Below, in pieces: positions 13,813 through 16,823 of a stretch of DNA of 16,823 bases; within the stretch, counting starts at the first letter, position 1; the number at the start of each line of letters is the position of its first letter. Origin of the DNA: an uncultured Bacilli bacterium (GTDB taxonomy: Bacteria; Bacillota_I; Bacilli_A; RF39; UBA660); NCBI GenBank assembly GCA_934141615.1, contig CAKPCM010000018.1, positions 1 through 16,823 of the forward strand, in the 5' to 3' direction. Under the pieces are notes generated by a model, which saw nothing but the letters and a program-made list of their open reading frames with translations, was not told where the DNA came from and did not search any database. Made by a program: the position numbers and the translations under genes.

Positions 13813-13819
13813 CCATTCG

Positions 13820-13828
13820 TGATATAAT
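13820..13828 (+). promoter_or_regulatory. Extended -10 promoter of ppa operon
   Basis: TGATATAAT (13820-13828). The -35 position (TTCTAA, 13800-13805) is inside the preceding terminator and weak. Confidence 0.65.
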
Positions 13829-13854
13829 TATTTTATTAACAGGAGGAATTATTA

Positions 13855-14355
13855 ATGAAAAAAGATGTAGTAGAAGCAATAATAGAAATACCTTTTAGAT
13901 CTCGTAATAAGTATGAGGTAGATCATGATACTAAGAGGATAAAATTGGATAGAGTTTTATATTCAGCGATGGGCTATCCCGCAGAATATGGATTTTTAGA
14001 AAACACCTTAGCACTTGATGGGGATCCACTTGATATATTGGTAATAGGAACAGAACCAACATATCCAGGCTGCGTAGTTCCTGCAAGAGTAATTGGATAT
14101 TTAGAAGCAATTGATAATGGATTTGAGGATTATAAGTTAATATCAGTTGTTGATGTTGATCCAAGATATAACGAGGTTAACAGATTAGAAGACTTATCTC
14201 CATTTATATTAGATGAGATAAAAAACTTCTTTGAAAATTATAAAACTCTTCAAAAGATAGAGGTAAAGGTAGGAAAATACCACAATAAAGAAGATGCTTT
14301 AGAATTAATTGAGGCTTGTAAAAAAAGATATAGGGATGAAAAGGAGAATAAATAA
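13855..14355 (+). CDS. ppa: Inorganic pyrophosphatase, class I
   Basis: The 166-residue enzyme hydrolyses pyrophosphate to phosphate in the cytosol and so pulls biosynthetic reactions forward. It is a family I enzyme: EIPFRSRNKYEVD (11-23), LDRVL (31-35), YPAEYGF (41-47), the signature D55-G-D57-PL-D60, then D87 and D92-Y-K94. These match the metal- and substrate-binding residues of E. coli Ppa. The Bacillus enzyme is the unrelated class II type, so a class I gene points away from Bacillus itself. AGGAGGA (13841-13847) precedes the ATG by 7 nt. The stop overlaps the next start (TAATG), which implies translational coupling. Confidence 0.95.
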   Translation: MKKDVVEAIIEIPFRSRNKYEVDHDTKRIKLDRVLYSAMGYPAEYGFLENTLALDGDPLDILVIGTEPTYPGCVVPARVIGYLEAIDNGFEDYKLISVVDVDPRYNEVNRLEDLSPFILDEIKNFFENYKTLQKIEVKVGKYHNKEDALELIEACKKRYRDEKENK

Positions 14356-15161
14356 TGGAAAAGAAAACATCTATTATAGTTGCTGTAGTAATATTTTTGA
14401 TAGCAGCTTTGGTAGCAGGTTTTTATGAACTTGTTATAGATAAGGATATCGAGGAAAATAGTGATAAAAAAACAACAAGTATAAAAGAAACTAAAAACAC
14501 GGAAGAAAAACAAGATAAAAAGGATGATGAAATGATGGACGGAGTAACACTTAATTATCAATCTTCTATAAGAATAGAAAAAAATAATGAAATCATTTAT
14601 TTTGATCCATATAAAATTACGGATTCTAAAAATGATGCAAACTATATATTCATAACACATTCACATTATGATCATTTTTCTAAAGAAGATATAAAGAAGG
14701 TTATGAATGATAATACTAAGTTTGTTGTGACAAGTGATATTGAAAGTGATATTAAGGCACTTGGCGTAAGTGATAGTAACATACTTGTTACGTATCCTAA
14801 TGAAACACACGAAATAGGAGACTTAACATTTGATGCAATTCCTTCATACAACATAAGTAAGTCTTATCATAAAAAATCATATAACTGGGTTGGATATAAC
14901 GTTATAATAGATGGAACTTCATATTTTACGGTAGGTGATAGTGACGTAACAGATGAACTTAAAAAGGTAAAATGTGATGTTATATTTGTTCCAGTAGGTG
15001 GTACTTATACAATGACTGATAGTGAAGCATCTAAATTAGTAAATGAGATAAAGCCTAAGTATGCAGTTCCAGTTCATTATGGTGAAGTTGGATCAGATAA
15101 AAACGCATCTAATTTCATTAATCAGTTAGATAGCGATATAAAAGGTATTATATTAAAGTAG
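14355..15161 (+). CDS. Membrane-anchored metallo-beta-lactamase-fold hydrolase
   Basis: This 268-residue protein has a short basic start (MEKK) and one membrane helix at about 6-27 without a lipobox. A charged linker to about 60 precedes the catalytic domain, which probably faces outside. The metal motif is complete: H102-S-H104-Y-D106-H107, with D195 (VGDSD) and H241 (VPVHYG). Together with VPVGGTYTM this resembles the UlaG-like / Lactamase_B_3 group. Substrates in that group vary (phosphodiesters, lactones), so none is assigned. It overlaps ppa by one base. GGAG at 14343-14346 supports the start. The TAG stop is 4 nt before the next gene. Confidence 0.85.
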   Translation: MEKKTSIIVAVVIFLIAALVAGFYELVIDKDIEENSDKKTTSIKETKNTEEKQDKKDDEMMDGVTLNYQSSIRIEKNNEIIYFDPYKITDSKNDANYIFITHSHYDHFSKEDIKKVMNDNTKFVVTSDIESDIKALGVSDSNILVTYPNETHEIGDLTFDAIPSYNISKSYHKKSYNWVGYNVIIDGTSYFTVGDSDVTDELKKVKCDVIFVPVGGTYTMTDSEASKLVNEIKPKYAVPVHYGEVGSDKNASNFINQLDSDIKGIILK

Positions 15162-15165
15162 TATT

Positions 15166-15576
15166 ATGAATAAGATTGATGAAAAGAAGAAAGAGTTAAA
15201 AACGTTTAACGTTAAAAAAGACATAAAAAGAGCTTTAAAAAATGGCGCATTTATAATGCTTTTAGCCCTTGCAGTAGAAGCTTTTACTTTTAAAGAACCA
15301 TATTCTATTGTAACAGGATTATTTTTACTTAGTTTTGCATTTGTCTTTTTTCCGTTTCTTGATAAGCTTTTATCTTTAATGAAAATAGAGTTTAATTTTA
15401 TAAATAAACTATTTATTGTAATAGCATCTTTAGTTATCGCAGCATATTCTATTAGCCCTGAAGAAGATAATTTTCTTAAATGTATTTTACCAGGTTTAGA
15501 AATGCTTTTAACTTGGATAGTTACCATGATATATAAAAAAATAAAGTGTAATAAAATGTCAAGATTGCGTAAGTAA
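15166..15576 (+). CDS. Four-helix membrane protein of unknown function, 136 residues
   Basis: I do not recognise this protein. A basic N-terminus (1-25, many Lys) precedes hydrophobic segments at about 26-42, 46-64, 78-95 and 104-122, and it ends in a basic tail (KKIKCNKMSRLRK). Both termini are positive, which predicts a cytoplasmic location for each, consistent with an even helix number. No good ribosome site precedes the ATG. It lies 4 nt after the stop of the metallo-hydrolase gene, so it is probably translated by coupling as third gene of the ppa operon. The terminator at 15560-15587 overlaps its stop codon. Confidence 0.7.
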   Translation: MNKIDEKKKELKTFNVKKDIKRALKNGAFIMLLALAVEAFTFKEPYSIVTGLFLLSFAFVFFPFLDKLLSLMKIEFNFINKLFIVIASLVIAAYSISPEEDNFLKCILPGLEMLLTWIVTMIYKKIKCNKMSRLRK

Positions 15577-15587
15577 TCTTGCTTTTT
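15560..15587 (+). terminator. Terminator of the ppa operon
   Basis: CAAGATT (15560-15566) pairs with AATCTTG (15575-15581) over an 8-nt loop; T-run 15583-15587. The TAA stop is in the loop/stem. Confidence 0.8.
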
Positions 15588-15603
15588 AGTTTTCTTTAAA
15601 ATG

Positions 15604-15612
15604 TGCTATAAT
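15604..15612 (+). promoter_or_regulatory. Extended -10 promoter of mnmA
   Basis: TGCTATAAT (15604-15612). No clear -35 at 16-18 bases. Confidence 0.65.
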
Positions 15613-15641
15613 ATAAAAGATGAAAAAAGGAAGTGGTACTT

Positions 15642-16748
15642 ATGAAGAAGAAGGTAGTAATAGGAATGAGTGGTGGTGTTGATTCATCAGTCGCTGCAAT
15701 TATGCTTCAAAAACAAGGTTACGAAGTAATTGGACTTTTTATGCGTAACTGGGATTCTTTTGCAGATGGGGAAGTAGAAGGCGCACCAACAACTGATGAG
15801 GGAATATGTCCTCAAGAAGTTGATTATAACGATGCTAAAAAAGTTTGTGACAAACTTGGAATACCACTTTATCGTAAAGACTTTATAAAAGAATATTGGG
15901 ATTATGTATTTACTTACTTTTTAGATGAATTAAAAAAGGGAAGAACGCCTAATCCAGATATTATGTGCAATAAGTATATTAAGTTTGATCAGTTTGCTAA
16001 AGAAGCAAAAAAACTAGGAGCAGACTATATTGCAACAGGACACTACTGCAGAGTAAAAGATGGGCAATTAATGCGCGCTAAAGACGACAATAAGGACCAA
16101 TCATACTTTTTATCACAAGTATCTAAAGAGCAACTTAAAAACGTTTTATTTCCGATAGGAGATATGATAAAGCCTGACGTTAGAAAAATAGCAGAAGAAT
16201 ATGACTTAGTAACAGCTAAGAAAAAAGATTCAACCGGAATATGTTTTATTGGAGAAAGAAACTTTTCTAACTTTTTGAAGAATTACTTGCCAAATCAGCC
16301 TGGAGATATAGTTGATATAAAAACTGGTAAAAAAGTAGGAAATCATATAGGACTTATGCATTATACAATAGGTCAAAGAAGAGGCCTTGATATTGGTGGA
16401 ACAAAAAACAGAATGTTTGTAGTTGGTAAAGATTTAAATAAAAATATTTTGTACATAGAATCAGGTAATGACGAATATTTAATTACAACATCTTGTGTTG
16501 TAGACCAAATAAATTGGACTTATGAAAAAAAGGAAGAAAAATGTACAGCAAAATTTAGATATAGACAAAAAGATGTTGAAGTTAGCCTAGAGTGGTTAAA
16601 TGATGATGAAATATTAGTTAAGTATCCACAAGGTGTTAAGTCGGTAACACCAGGCCAAGCATGTGTATTTTATGATGGTGATATATGCTTAGGTGGTGGT
16701 ATCATTAAAGAAGTAAGAAAAAACGGGGAGAAATTATGGTATTTATAA
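15642..16748 (+). CDS. mnmA: tRNA-specific 2-thiouridylase
   Basis: MnmA (368 residues) adenylates and thiolates U34 of tRNA-Lys, -Glu and -Gln, taking sulfur relayed from a cysteine desulfurase. The ATP PP-loop is S10-GGVDSS16. The catalytic cysteines are C109 (IMCNKYIKF) and C201 (STGICFIG). KDQSYFL and MHYTIGQRRGLDIGG are family signatures, and the C-terminal beta domain is complete. The segment ICPQEVDYNDAKKVC after the first strand is of the form I associate with Mollicutes and related Firmicutes. An upstream GTG at 15633 is rejected because it falls within the ribosome site region AAAGGAAGTGG (15626-15636); the ATG at 15642 is well spaced. The gene is monocistronic. Confidence 0.96.
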   Translation: MKKKVVIGMSGGVDSSVAAIMLQKQGYEVIGLFMRNWDSFADGEVEGAPTTDEGICPQEVDYNDAKKVCDKLGIPLYRKDFIKEYWDYVFTYFLDELKKGRTPNPDIMCNKYIKFDQFAKEAKKLGADYIATGHYCRVKDGQLMRAKDDNKDQSYFLSQVSKEQLKNVLFPIGDMIKPDVRKIAEEYDLVTAKKKDSTGICFIGERNFSNFLKNYLPNQPGDIVDIKTGKKVGNHIGLMHYTIGQRRGLDIGGTKNRMFVVGKDLNKNILYIESGNDEYLITTSCVVDQINWTYEKKEEKCTAKFRYRQKDVEVSLEWLNDDEILVKYPQGVKSVTPGQACVFYDGDICLGGGIIKEVRKNGEKLWYL

Positions 16749-16762
16749 GCCATAATTTTTTT
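16731..16762 (+). terminator. Terminator overlapping the end of mnmA
   Basis: AAATTATGG (16731-16739) pairs with CCATAATTT (16750-16758); the loop contains the TAA stop (16746-16748). T-run 16756-16762. Confidence 0.85.
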
Positions 16763-16789
16763 GTTATAAATAGTTTGTTATGATATAAT
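16761..16789 (+). promoter_or_regulatory. Promoter of the gene starting at 16809
   Basis: TTGTTA (16761-16766), 17 bases, TATAAT (16784-16789), with TG at 16781-16782. Confidence 0.78.
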
Positions 16790-16808
16790 TAAAAAGAGGC
16801 TGATAGTT

Positions 16809-16823
16809 ATGGAACTTATTAAT
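16809..16823 (+). CDS. Start of an unidentified gene (partial, first five codons)
   Basis: ATG at 16809 begins MELIN and runs off the window. It follows a good promoter (16761-16789) and ribosome site AAAGAGG (16793-16799) at 9-nt spacing. The product cannot be named. Confidence 0.6.

Noticed and set aside
14250..14660. A 136-codon open frame on the minus strand.
   Set aside because: It is antisense to ppa and the metallo-hydrolase gene, has Phe/Tyr/Ile-rich low-complexity content typical of the reverse of AT-rich coding DNA, and lacks a ribosome site.
11985..15587. Similar 3' gene ends (GTAAGTAAATCTTGCTTT near 11985 and GTAAGTAATCTTGCTTTT near 15569) as a dispersed repeat.
   Set aside because: The similarity is about 18 bases and both are parts of stop-overlapping terminators; two copies are not enough to call a repeat family.
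280..16748. Mollicutes code (TGA as Trp).
   Set aside because: All genes are full length under the standard code with TGG for Trp, so no recoding is needed.

Overview
The window is a strongly AT-rich chromosomal stretch from a low-GC Gram-positive bacterium of the Bacilli type. Evidence: TTGACA/TATAAT promoters, GGAGG ribosome sites, a polA-mutM pair, a PadR-HAAS pair, a fragment of the spore protein SspI, and an MnmA with the ICPQE...DYxDA segment that I associate with Mollicutes-related lineages. The standard genetic code fits: every Trp is TGG and no gene has an in-frame TGA. However, none of the 16 complete genes stops with TGA (13 TAA, 3 TAG). An uncultured, spore-forming relative of the Mollicutes/Erysipelotrichia is my best guess; this is inference.

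Layout. 1-166 (-): start of an sspI-like gene, divergent from a membrane protein with a DUF5684-like domain and an Asn-rich repeat tail (280-1368). 1460-4869: polA and mutM, a DNA replication/repair operon. 5055-5480: an unrecognised 141-residue protein behind a fully consensus promoter and a hairpin leader. 5579-7635: a tRNA region with two tRNA pairs (Ile2/Leu and Val/Lys), each followed by a terminator and then by a decayed, inverted copy of one of its own tRNAs. A lone MvaI/BcnI-type restriction endonuclease gene and a small membrane protein lie between the pairs. 7636-7953: another small membrane protein. 8084-10240: tex. 10251-10781 (-): a lipoprotein, divergent from a stand-alone GdpP-like DHH phosphodiesterase (10913-11992).

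12026-13790: an autoregulated-looking PadR repressor, probably starting at ATT, overlapping by one base a large HAAS-domain membrane protein. 13855-15576: class I pyrophosphatase, a membrane-anchored metallo-beta-lactamase-fold protein and a four-helix membrane protein in one operon. 15642-16748: mnmA (tRNA 2-thiolation). A further gene begins at 16809.

The genes are mostly housekeeping (DNA repair, translation, pyrophosphate and nucleotide signalling, envelope). The least ordinary part is 5579-7635. The two inverted tRNA-like relics share one architecture: both keep the D-arm and the variable/T-arm 5' side, and both are expanded by 30-31 nt in between. They are the observation most worth following up.
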